A DNA stretch of 17,537 nt from Spongospora subterranea. Its lineage: Eukaryota > Endomyxa > Phytomyxea > Plasmodiophorida > Plasmodiophoridae. Where the stretch lies: NCBI GenBank assembly GCA_900404475.1, contig OUQQ01000438.1:1-17537 (forward strand). The letters are read 5' to 3'. The position numbers were made by a program, and so were the translations under genes. The notes below the pieces were generated by a model that ran no database searches, was not told where the DNA came from, and saw nothing but the letters and a program-made list of their open reading frames with translations. Below, one piece after another: positions 8,435-17,537 of the stretch (the first letter of the stretch is position 1; every line of letters starts with the position of its first letter).

Positions 8435-8856
8435 GCGGAAAGAGGTAGCTGGTTTGTTGCAAAAAGAGCGGAAATGTGAGACCCGATCCCTAATAAATAA
8501 AAATCATTCTCAAATCGTCAATGTGAACGCCACAGCCACAAACGAAAATCTACTTCTTTCCTCTCGTCGTTGGTCAAAGCCTTGGAGAGACATATATCCG
8601 TTAAGTTAATTGGACTGCATTGGACCAAATTTTTTTGCTTACGTTGGTGATGCAATGGCAAAAAGTAGGTTTTGTTCATTAAAAAGTAAATCTGCCTGCG
8701 ACCTTGGAAAAACGATAATCCGTTGATTATTACCCATGCGAAAGCTTGGTGGGTGATTTCCTGTTTTTGTGTGTGTGATTGGTGTGTACGATATTGATAG
8801 GACCAGGCCCACAGCGATGTCGCTAATCAAGTAATGATCCACTGTCCACTCCTTGC
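8435..8856. other. 3' flank of the transposon gene, no gene seen
   Basis: No exon was recognised. A minus-strand open frame at 8639-8842 shows no domain pattern. Within the stretch, 8731-8777 resembles the end of the minisatellite at 2717-2913 in inverted orientation. Confidence 0.4.
8731..8777 (-). repeat. Inverted, diverged copy of the minisatellite end
   Basis: On the minus strand, 8777-8742 reads cacacacaaaaacaggaaat then caccaagctt. It aligns with the last unit and tail of the array (2879-2913) with about six differences in 35 positions, including an exact caccaagctt. It is followed by catgggta (8738-8731), which also occurs 41 bp after the left copy (2954-2961). The two copies bracket the copia remnant and the transposase gene. 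Confidence 0.5.
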
Positions 8857-8873
8857 TTTATTGAGTCTTTATT
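8857..8873 (-). promoter_or_regulatory. Two AATAAA poly(A) signals
   Basis: Minus-strand AATAAA at 8873-8868 and 8862-8857 lie about 33-50 nt beyond the TAA at 8908-8906. They support a minus-strand gene ending there. Confidence 0.55.
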
Positions 8874-8905
8874 GCCAGCGAATCGCATCAACAGTCTGTA
8901 TTGAA

Positions 8906-9300
8906 TTACCCAATCGTATATGTCATAGCTATCATCCCTCGGTGGTCTTTTGCAGGAATGAATGGCGGAACTCTGAATAATCGTGGGCAGACAGCTCGCG
9001 TTATATCCTCGATTGTCGTGGTTTGCAGTACTATTCCGGGTTGCCAGGGCATTTGGCCAAAATACTCAACAATAATGTGCTGATATGAATTGTTCTTTTC
9101 TGTTGCTGGATTTGGGGTTTACAATTCAATACAACGCCAAATCGCATTTGTAGTTTTCCACCTTTAACCTATTCCCGACGCCAAATGGGCAATCAAGGCA
9201 GACGATCAATGGCAATAGACTTCTCGGCCGATTCATGTCTACGTACGATTCGTAGTTCTAATGTCCCATTTGGTCAAAATGGCGCTGTCAATGATGATAA
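8906..9300 (-). CDS. 3' exons of an unrecognised spliced gene
   Basis: Not recognised. The clearest stretch is an exon reading HIIVEYFGQMPWQPGIVLQT and on through TIEDITRAVCPRLFRVPPF to MIAMTYTIG and TAA at 8908-8906, followed by two AATAAA. A candidate intron (donor gtattg near 9131, acceptor atatcag near 9081, about 50 nt) joins it in frame to GKLQMRFGV. Further upstream, KKILIIIDSAILTKWDIRTTN (about 9305-9243) with a gtacgt donor may be another exon of the same gene. No membrane segment, signal peptide or known motif was identified. It may be the end of the gene whose exons lie at 9287-9874, or a separate small gene. Confidence 0.4.
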
Positions 9301-9874
9301 GGATCTTCTTTGACTCTCAGTACACCATTGAAGCCACCGGTGTTCTGAACTTTGATGGTTCATGAGTACATACGTCCTCTGTATTATTACAGGAGTATCA
9401 TTCCACACGAAGCTCTGTTTTATCGAAGGGCATGTAAGAATAATATTTCGCCACTGCAGTAGGTAGGCAGCTTTCGCATTGCCTGTTCCAGTCGATTGCT
9501 GTGTCACGCTCTGGATGGAGCCAATCGAAAAATAAATCCATTTCTGGGCCTTGGATACGCCGGGCCGATTTCAATGTTGTTAATGTTCGGTAAATCGCAA
9601 CATTCATCAGTTTCTCATTGATAATTATTGCATGTTTATGGGAGGCTGTGAGAATCAGATTTCAGAACCTCAATGTTAAAACAATCTACCTACCGGCTGT
9701 TAACTTTTGCTAAAATACAATGAGACATGGGTTCATCGGTTTCCTGATACTTTGGCGGCAAGATATGTCCAATGTTGAAATCAAGTAATGTTTCACAACT
9801 GCACTTTGCGACTTCAAGTGGATTTAAACACCTCGCAAATATCGCCGACTCAGAACAAATTAACCCATTTCTTT
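9287..9874 (-). CDS. Unrecognised spliced gene, exon candidates
   Basis: Not recognised. One exon candidate (9645 to about 9408) reads ASHKHAIIINEKLMNVAIYR and on through ARRIQGPEMDLFFDWLHPER to CLPTAVAKYYSYMPFDKTEL. A 62-nt intron (gtggaa...ttcag) would join it in phase to NTGGFNGVLRVKEDPYHH and a TGA near 9287. An upstream candidate (9874-9694), bounded by a ttcag acceptor and a gtaggt donor, reads CLNPLEVAKCSCETLLDFNI and on to ETDEPMSHCILAKVNS. The 48-nt intron between the two has good size and splice sites, but the phases differ by one base, so the model is incomplete. A second frame is also open across 9572-9274. No start codon was fixed. The gene lies 3' of SF3B3 on the same strand. 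Confidence 0.4.
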
Positions 9875-10222
9875 CTGAATCATGTTATTTCTGGCATTGT
9901 TCATTAAGTGCATTATTTTTTAATGGGCGCGCCGTGTGCTAATCCCATCTGAAAAAAGGCTCATGAGAAGATGATCATTGGAGCACGAAGAGATCCAACT
10001 GAAGCCTGGTGCTCCGGTATGAACTTCCAAGTGCCTACCCTTCATTGCTTCAATGCACATTCGTATCATATTCTTTATGGTTTGACAACCCCAACAAGCG
10101 AAGGGAAATCAGGGATCTCTAATAAACTATGGTTGATCAACAACGACCCGAATCATGGACCAAGTTAAGCTAATCTGCTCTGGAAGTTAAGGAAAGCATG
10201 TGTAAAGAATTGGATGGAAAAT
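9875..10222. other. Region between the unrecognised gene and SF3B3
   Basis: About 350 bp without a confident exon. A minus-strand open frame from ATG 10069 to TAA 9920 (49 codons) may be a 5' exon of the unrecognised gene, but no donor and acceptor pair linked it in frame. A plus-strand frame at 9971-10168 has no support. Confidence 0.35.
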
Positions 10223-10228
10223 TTTAAT
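10223..10228 (-). promoter_or_regulatory. ATTAAA poly(A) signal of SF3B3
   Basis: Minus-strand ATTAAA lies 24 nt beyond the SF3B3 stop codon (10254-10252). It is a common variant of the polyadenylation hexamer at a suitable place. Confidence 0.45.
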
Positions 10229-10251
10229 ACTACATTTGAGTAGCAGCGTCA

Positions 10252-13200
10252 TTACATAACACGATGGCGCTGCTCCTGAATCTTTCTAATCAAGTCGCGC
10301 GGATCGATATGAAGGTCATTACTGATCGATTGTCGGGTTGCAGCGGGCAACAATGGAAACTGTTCGCAAAGATCCAAGTCAATACAGTCTTTGACAGGAA
10401 AATACGATGAGCGATAGCTGAGATGAGCTCGTCCACTCAGAGGTGCCGACTCTGTCCTCATATGCATTTCTAAATGACTGAATAGATCAACATCCTAAGA
10501 ATACTTTCAGCTAAAGAGCAAGAATGAGGCGCAAAACAAAAACCTCTTTTGTTTGAAACGGAACAAAAGCCATGATAGCTCCCTGTATGGTAGATACGAA
10601 TATCGCCTCAGCTGCACCAGTGACTAACTGACCTCGCATTGATGCCATTCCAATGTCACCGATGTGAAAATTGTTGGCAGTCTTTAGTTTATGAGCGGCA
10701 CCTCGCTAAACAATAATTTAACGACGGGAAAATGTTACATGCAAAACAGGAACTTACAATGAGGTCGCTATTTTGTAAAGTTGTATTGACTTGCGGACCA
10801 GATTCCGATGATGAAAGCTCTAACTGAGACTCCAACGGTAGTCGCGATGTGAACATATTGCCTGTAATGCGGGAAACCATCAGCAAATTTCTCTTATGGA
10901 CGCTACGTTTGCAGTAAATACCGAATTTATCAAAGCCGGCGATAGTATTGTAATCCAAGACCGTGATGGAGGTCAGAAAACGAGGCTCAGTGGAATCGGC
11001 GACTATATCGAACTGCTTTTCATTTCGGTAAAATCTGACGAAATGGACAGAATCGGCCTAATGACAGTGGAAAATTAGTCCAATGAGACCACTGATGAGC
11101 AATCTGGGCCACCTGCGTTGATACGTAGATACGATCAGCTGACGAATGAATTGCAATAATTGACGACGGGAAATTGACATTCTCCGCTTTTCGCAGCAGT
11201 CGAGCTTTGCCAATATCATATAAGCGCAACGTTGTACCACATCCAGCGAGCAAACGACCCTAACAGACGCGCAGAAAAGACTTAAGATAAAATGACCACT
11301 GATGAACACAAAAATCACCTGAAAAGCATGAAGAGCAAGAGGAATTTGCTCTGTTTGTGTCTCATGTAATAACTCTAGCGAATACTTGTCATTATGATGA
11401 AGTACTCGATATAGTCGTATAGCGTAGGACTCCGCTTTTCGGGGCTTCAGCGTTAGACCAGTGCTAGTACCAACAGCAAGGAAGGACTCTCCGGACCGAG
11501 CCGAAAACTCCACTATATGAAATATGAGTCATTGCATTTCTAACAACATAGAAATCCATACAGCATGTAAGACAATGAGCGCTAGTGTTTTCAGGAAGGA
11601 CGATCAAGTCGTGCAGATTACCGCTAACAATATCGATGATGCGAATTGCGGACGACCAGGTGCTAGGACCAGAGCGGGGCGGCATGACAAACGACGATGG
11701 GTGACCTGATTCTTCTTCATCCTCATCTTCACTATAATGAGCAGCAATTCAGATATCGTATAACGACAAAAGAAATCAAACAATACCGGTTGTTTGACAC
11801 ATTCCTGGCATCTTCCCTGTCCATTTTCGAGTTGATTGGAGGACGGTGATCAGCCTCAATCAAAAAGGCGACATTAGAATGAACAGGATGAGTTACCAGG
11901 CGTCGAGCAGTACGATCTAAGGCAACCGTTGAGGACGAAAACGGCGAATCGCCTGTGAAAGAAAATCAGCAGAGCGGTAATAATTCCTTGCTTGAGAGTG
12001 AAGTACCAAGTCTTTCGACAGCAATGATACGCAAAGTATTCTTGCTGATGGCAACAACTCCATCTTGGCACTGTTCGGATTGGAACGGGGCCACATAATC
12101 GAGAGGTTCGTAGGCGATGGGCACAAGCGTTATATTAGTGTTGTCTGACAAATTGCCGACCGATGGAGGAGCATAAAGGAGCCAGGTACGAGACGATACG
12201 CACATCACGCAAGGGACACCGTCGCATCGAACACTAAACAGAGTCACCGGGCGAGCGCCTGCAACCACAACGTTGTCAATAAGAGCGTGGCATGCACATT
12301 TATTGCAAAAACTTACCGAGAAAACGTTTTGTGGCGTCAACTAGCGCATTGCTAGTTGGATCGATCGATGACCTGATCAGAACCCCGTTTTGAAGGCCAC
12401 ACATTAAATGTGTGTAACCGCCAATATCTTGTAAAAGCAATGAATTTGGAACACCGTCCACACTCTGGTAATGGGAATGGGTTTTAGATAATGATATCGG
12501 AAAAAAGAAGGTTGACGGCGACTATACCTGGACAGTGAGCTGAATCATTGGCTGGGATGGATCATCACACTGGCATAGCAATACGGTCTGGTCGAAACAA
12601 CCAACCGCCATATACCGTGCACGCTGACGCCCATGTGGGACGGCAGACAGCGCCAAACATGTGACGTCATGGCGCAATTCTTTCCGATCCATTTCCAAAA
12701 GATGACCAGTTTGATCGTCCAATTCAAAGTAAGCCAGTTCACCTCCTACAGTACACATGAATACTTCTTCCATGTTCCTCATCATTAAAGCTGATGTTTA
12801 CCGGTCATTGCAATAACGATTTGAGACTGATTTGAAGCCGATGACACGATGGTCTTATTGCCGGGTGGTGCCCACTGGGATATCAGGGCGTCGGAGGAAT
12901 CGCTAACGGTGATCAGCCGAATCCCTTGAGGATGAACTTGGGCGACAACGTGCCGCCCTAACAGTGAACACGCCAAAGTCGGAGTAGAATTGAGGAATCC
13001 ACTCTCAGATACCTAAAAGCCAACTAAGACGATTGAACGTAGAAAACAGCCGCAAAAGACAGAATGATGAAAGGACCAATGAAAACAGCATTTAAAAAGT
13101 CAAACCTCTTCAACGGTTTCTCCAATACTGAGAACCAAGGTAGCATTCGTGTAGGAAACAACGATATATCGATGATATGGATCATCTCGATCAGTACGAA

Positions 13201-15163
13201 CTGACCAAACAGCACATGGTGCACCAGGAACATCAGAGACGGCCATCTCAGTCACCCCAAGACCTGAATGATCCTATGGTCAGCATGAAATGTCAAGTGG
13301 ACCAGAACCAACAAACCTTGTCGGAGGACTCGTAATGAAGATGATGTACTTCTACCGCAAGTTAGGTACAACTGGGACGCGCCTTCTCTATCGGTCCATA
13401 ACATCAATTGAAAGTTGTCAATCAAGTCAGACCGTGTAATAAAAAATTACCTGGCGAGATCGCTCAAGATCATCGAAGTTATCGGAGCAAGAGATTCAAT
13501 TTCGTCGACCACAACTAAGTTTTTCAAAGCCCGTGGCTCGAACATAACTTCATTACCAGAACTGTTACATTCATCGTTTGGATCAACATCACCTGCAGCA
13601 CACAGAATTAGCTATTCTGATCAACGGAAGACAATGAGAGGACTAACCGATCGAAGTGAACTGCATAAGATAATGGTTAGAATGTTCGGAGCCAACGAAC
13701 AGGAACCCAATCTGCATTATGCAAAGAGCTGTGGATAGCGGCAATGTATCGAAATACGATACTCGTATATCGCCAACTGTAACGGTGCCAGGCAGCATCG
13801 TCAGCGATACTTTGAAAACGTGACCACGCTCAGATTGCAAAAGAAAGAAAAAGATTCTAAGTGGTTGAGTAAATCTACGACCATAATCAATATAGGCGGG
13901 AGATAAAGTACCCCTTTTGTCTATGAGTGGCGTGGGAGATGATGATCTCTTCAAGTTCATCGTCAGTTGAGGAAGTGGGAATATTGGAGCTGAACGATAT
14001 GGCCTGAGCCGATTCGGTATTGTGATAGGAGATGCGTTTGGAGCTACATATCAGAATACCACCGGGCCCATCCCAGGATTCGCCAGGGACACTGATCAGT
14101 TTATGGGACGATTCGGGTACCCTAACCATCATTATCAGCTAAATAACTTATCACGACGACATTGGCGAATACGGGATCGATAGTTTTCGAGTAACATGGT
14201 TTAATCCCAAATCCAATTCATAGTAGGTCAACGATTTGCTACCAGCAGAGGCGCCTTGCCCATCACTATATGGGAGCTCCAAACACTGTTAATAAACTGA
14301 CGATCAGCAAAAAACTAGCGCGAAAAATATTTTACAAACAGCGAATAAAGGGTTTTCGAACCCAACATCAACGCCGACCACATCGAGAAGCAGATTGGAC
14401 GACTTATGAGCTTCTAAAGGCGATGATATAACCTAGTGAAATAGATACATAAATCCTGGCTGTTTACAAATGTGATGAAATATACCAGATTAGCCTTGCT
14501 GTCACGGGTGAGAATGTAAACAAACTTTTGCTTCTCAACAGCGGCGATCATTACAGCCCTTCCGTTTGGATCAACAGCTAGGTATTGACCTAAACCGAGA
14601 TTTTAGATGCAGCAACGAACACAGCAAAGCACGTATGACCAGGGACAATACGCCGGCATCCTGTCTTTCCGAACGTTTCCTCATGCACCTAAATTTAGGT
14701 TGAAAAAAAGTGGTAGAAGATGCTGAAACCAGCGGATTATATACTTTTACAAAAGCATTAGCGCTGACGTCAAATCTCAATAGCGTGATCTTTCCAGAGT
14801 CGGTTCCCAGAATCAGGTAATCAGTGTCGGCACCGGTTAAGCGAAAAGGGGCAATGCACCGAATACAGCTAATAATGCAAAATACGATTTTGAGATTTCT
14901 GAATTGGAAAGGAGGACCAGTCTCAAAATTACCCAAAAGCCTGATGATAACAGATCTGCATCAATTGATCAACGTTCCTGTCATGGCGTTGGAGTGACAG
15001 CGACGTCCCTGAAGCATTGAAAATTTAGACCCATGTGCAATCAATAATATTTCTGGGCACCATGGTTTATAACAATTTCTTGCTCTTTCGCCTTGGAAAA
15101 CGACCCAAATACAGCAGATACGCATGCAGTTGCCGGTTTGACGGTCAGGGAATATAGATGCAT
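10252..15163 (-). CDS. SF3B3: Splicing factor 3B subunit 3 (SF3b130/Rse1 family), complete, 24 exons, 1200 aa
   Basis: Nuclear scaffold subunit of SF3b in the U2 snRNP, built of three beta-propellers (CPSF-A/DDB1 family). Exons: 15163-15061, 15008-14933, 14868-14745, 14688-14640, 14589-14486, 14432-14340, 14285-14173, 14121-13912, 13856-13648, 13592-13451, 13387-13317, 13263-13106, 13012-12802, 12745-12528, 12464-12317, 12258-12007, 11952-11787, 11731-11562, 11512-11319, 11259-11113, 11057-10922, 10861-10758, 10705-10544, 10494-10252. They sum to 3603 nt, with phases consistent throughout. Family blocks appear in order: [12 protein letters not shown] at the start, [174 protein letters not shown], and [19 protein letters not shown] near the end. 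Human SF3B3 is 1217 aa, so this is full length. Introns are mostly 49-64 nt (longest 93). No frameshift or missing block was seen. Confidence 0.96.
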
Positions 15164-15545
15164 TCCTGGCTATTCTGTGTGTACGGATGGATTAGGGCGA
15201 TGAGAACTAAGGGTAATCGATGCGATATCGGCGTGTCCCGATGATGAGGCAAGAGGATATCGATTGGGAAGTCCCTGGCTTCCTGGGCTCGGTTCAACCC
15301 TCTCTTGTCTTTATAGGCGATAAGACACCGTGCGGACTTGGAACACGGGACATTAACACTACAGATAACTTCATGCCCTGCCCTGGTTTTCATCATCAAC
15401 CCTTTCATACTCTCCTCATTCCGATCTGCTCATTCTAAGTATAATACTTTGATCGTGGGTTATGGTGTGTCTACGCGTTGTGTCCAACGGGTCTATATCG
15501 TTAAGAGGACATTGTATTTATATCGAAGCTTAGCGTTCTTCCCGT
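15164..15545. other. Intergenic spacer between the Spondin gene end and the SF3B3 start
   Basis: About 380 bp that must hold the 3' end of the upstream gene and the promoter of SF3B3, both on the minus strand. Open frames on both strands (plus 15220-15438, minus 15145-15408) show no domain pattern and look like chance. No canonical AATAAA was seen close to the Spondin stop, and no TATA box can be assigned with confidence. Confidence 0.4.
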
Positions 15546-17537
15546 CTACATTGCTGTCACTGTCGCATTGCCAATCTGGCCAACGACTCGGTAATCGGTT
15601 ATTGTTGTAACATTCATGTATTCAGGGGCTCCGGTTCTGAGTGGTTGAATGAGACCCGTGATTATATAAACTTAGAGAAATGGACTTACACAAGATCTTT
15701 AGTTCCGGCGTCATATGCCTTGAGTTCCATATCTTTTGGGAGAAGAGCGTTTCCTGTTGGGTTAAGGTCCAGCGAATCGAAACCTGTCATCCAATCTGGA
15801 CTTGGGACGACTCTGCCCACACAAGATAAAAGAGGAAAGTATTGGCTTGCGGAAACCTAATACCAGAATCGTTGAATCCCCGCAGATGCATTGAGAACAT
15901 ACTTTTCTCTAACCTGCATGGTGATTGTAGTTGGGATAAAGCTCGACGCTTCGCGAGCTTTGAATATATCCCCAACGAATCCATTTGCAACTAGCGAGGA
16001 TATCTCTTCCTCCAAAGTTGTAGTGTTTCCTGTCTCAGCTAGCGACTTCATTCCTAGAAACCAATAGAATCAGCCACTGACGTTCTTAGTAAACGTTTTA
16101 TACCAATGGTTGCTGGCCGTGTGTTATTGGGGTTAAAAAGGAGTTGAGGGGTGAAATGGTTAACGCAGATGAAGCCATCAAGAGATTCTGGTCCATAGTA
16201 GCTTGGATCCTTAATCTTCATACCCAAACCTGTTTATAGTCAATATCACAGTTGATTAGTATCCGTTTTGGTTAGGTACTTAGTTGAAGAATGTAGGAGG
16301 CACCGTTCAGATTACTACCGTTAGGCAACACATCAACAGGAATTGTAACGTTCTGACCCGAAACGCCCATTCCTAGAGTACATGAAGTGCCGTTCAGAGA
16401 CAAAGGTCGGATTGTTGATGGGGTGGGTGGCCTTGAGGGTGATGGCGAGGGTGTGCGGGTGATTGGGGCCGAGCTTCGACTTGACCTAGGTGCTGAAGTC
16501 GGAAGTCTCGGTGGCGCGGTTGTCGGAACAGACGGTCTAGGAGAGGAAGTGGCCGCCGTTGATCGCGGTGACGTCGTAGGACCCGTTGTTTGGAACGATG
16601 TTGCCGGATTGGTTGAAACTGGACTGGTTGTTTGCGTTGATGATGGTCTCGTTGTAGGTGCGGAAGTTGAAATCGTTATCGGTGGGGTCGTGCTTGGTGA
16701 CGAACTAGTTGGAGAGGGGCTGGTCGTGGGCGTTGACGTGGTTGAGCTACTGGGAGAGGAAGTGCTGGGTGAAGATGTTGATGCACTAGTTGATGTGGGA
16801 GAAGTAGTTGGTGCAGAAGTCGATACGTTAGTCGAGTTCGGGACAGTTGTCGGTACTGTCGTTGACGCATTGGTTGACTTTGGAACTGTTGTTGGTGCAG
16901 ACGTCGACGCATTTATCGGAGAAGTAGTTGGTGTTGTTGTTGTTGAATTAGTAGGGTTTGGGCCAGTTGTTGGAACAGTGGTCGTTGCATTAGTTGAATT
17001 GGGACTAGTTGTTGGTGCAGACGTTGATGAGTTGGTCGAGTTCGGACTGGTAGTTGGTGCAGAAGTTGAGGAGTTGGTTGGGGTTGGACCAGTTGTCGGA
17101 CTTGACGTTGATGCATTAGTTGGATTTGGACCAGTGGTTGGCGTAGACGTTGATGCATTAGTCGTGTTTGGTACCGTCGTTGGTGTAGAAGTTGATGTGT
17201 TGGTCGGATTTGGTACGGTTGTTGGGGCCGACGTTGATGCGTTTGTAGGGTTTGGATTGGTTGTTGGAGCTGACGTTGATGAGTTTGTTGGGTTGGGATT
17301 GGTTGTTGGTGCAGACGTTGTTGTGTTAGTAGGGTTTGGGTTGGTTGTTGGTGCAGACGTTGTTGCGTTCGTAGGGTTTGGATCGGTTGTTGGTGCCGAC
17401 GTTGTTGCGTTAGTAGGGTTTGGATCGGTTGTTGGTGCAGATGTTGTTGCGTTAGTAGGGTTTGGATCGGTTGTTGGTGCAGATGTTGTTGCGTTAGTAG
17501 GGTTTGGATCGGTTGTTGGTGCAGATGTTGTTGCGTT
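15546..17537 (-). CDS. Secreted/cell-surface protein with mucin-like stalk and C-terminal Spondin_N domain (5' end outside window)
   Basis: Partial gene, 593 residues visible. Exons: 17537(+)-16280, 16229-16104, 16053-15914, 15856-15690, 15636-15546 (1782 nt); introns are 50-57 nt and phases are consistent. The first ~370 residues are almost only Thr, Ser, Pro, Ala, Asn and Asp, with 14-residue repeats such as TTSAPTTDPNPTNA, giving a dense O-glycosylation stalk. Most repeats also carry an N-glycosylation sequon (NAT, NAS, NSS). The tail has SLNGTSCTLGMGVSGQNVTI and then a Spondin_N domain: HFTPQLLFNPNNTRPAT, IGMKSLAETGNTTTLEEEIS, CVGRVVPSPDWMTGFDSLDL, ELKAYDAGTKD. The PSPDW...G.DSL and YDAGT motifs are diagnostic. 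Spondin_N mediates adhesion to matrix or surfaces in known proteins, so an extracellular adhesin or coat role is inferred. The signal peptide must lie beyond the right edge. The protein stops shortly after the domain with no visible membrane anchor. Confidence 0.88.
16880..17537 (-). repeat. 42-bp coding tandem repeat (14 aa unit)
   Basis: Within the Spondin gene's first visible exon, a 42-bp unit repeats head to tail. It is nearly perfect at the right edge (17370-17537) and increasingly diverged toward 16880, beyond which the sequence is non-periodic Ser/Thr/Pro-rich. The encoded unit is close to TTSAPTTDPNPTNA. The array continues outside the window. The gradient of identity suggests recent expansion at the 5' side of the array. 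Confidence 0.9.

Noticed and set aside
9971..10168. Plus-strand 65-codon open frame
   Set aside because: It has no recognisable motif, lies opposite the orientation of all host genes here, and is comparable to chance frames elsewhere in the window.
15220..15438. Plus-strand open frames at 15220-15438 and 15645-15860
   Set aside because: The first lies in the intergenic spacer with no domain pattern. The second is antisense to a Spondin exon.
16676..17158. Minus-strand Arg/Gln/Leu-rich open frames
   Set aside because: These are off-frame readings of the 42-bp repeat. The frame giving Thr/Ser/Pro/Asn repeats continues unbroken into the Spondin exons.

Overview
This is nuclear DNA from a compact, intron-dense eukaryote. 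Most introns that could be placed are about 48-65 nt (GT-AG), and exons are often only 50-250 nt. CG-1 and Spondin_N domains, a mucin-like secreted protein and a decayed transposase-peptidase element point to a unicellular or early-branching eukaryote (a protist or an early-diverging fungus/opisthokont relative). The sequence alone does not fix the lineage.

Layout. All host genes that could be read lie on the minus strand. (1) 173-2087: a 12-exon gene joining a CG-1 (CAMTA-type) DNA-binding domain to a bZIP domain, 388 aa. (2) About 2.1-8.9 kb: a mobile-element graveyard. It holds a 20/21-bp minisatellite, a 5'-truncated and decayed Ty1/copia retrotransposon (about 3.0-6.54 kb), a 1.4-kb insertion inside its reverse transcriptase built from direct and inverted pieces of a different reverse transcriptase, and a decayed DNA-transposon gene (6543-8434, plus strand) with transposase, AT-hook, cysteine-peptidase-like and zinc-finger parts. 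(3) About 8.9-9.9 kb: one or two unrecognised spliced genes. (4) 10252-15163: a complete 24-exon SF3B3 (U2 snRNP SF3b subunit), 1200 aa. (5) 15546-17537, running off the right edge: a secreted or cell-surface protein with a long Thr/Ser/Pro repeat stalk followed by a Spondin_N domain.

The host genes show no shared pathway: a transcription factor, a core splicing factor and an extracellular protein sit side by side. Most simple open frames in this window are shadows, because the real genes are split into short exons. The gene models here were rebuilt by following reading frame, splice sites and domain conservation across exons. For SF3B3, CG-1/bZIP and Spondin the exon lengths sum to whole codons.

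The most unusual item is the CG-1/bZIP fusion. It combines two DNA-binding domains that are normally found in separate transcription factor families, and its basic region has Lys at the normally invariant Asn position.
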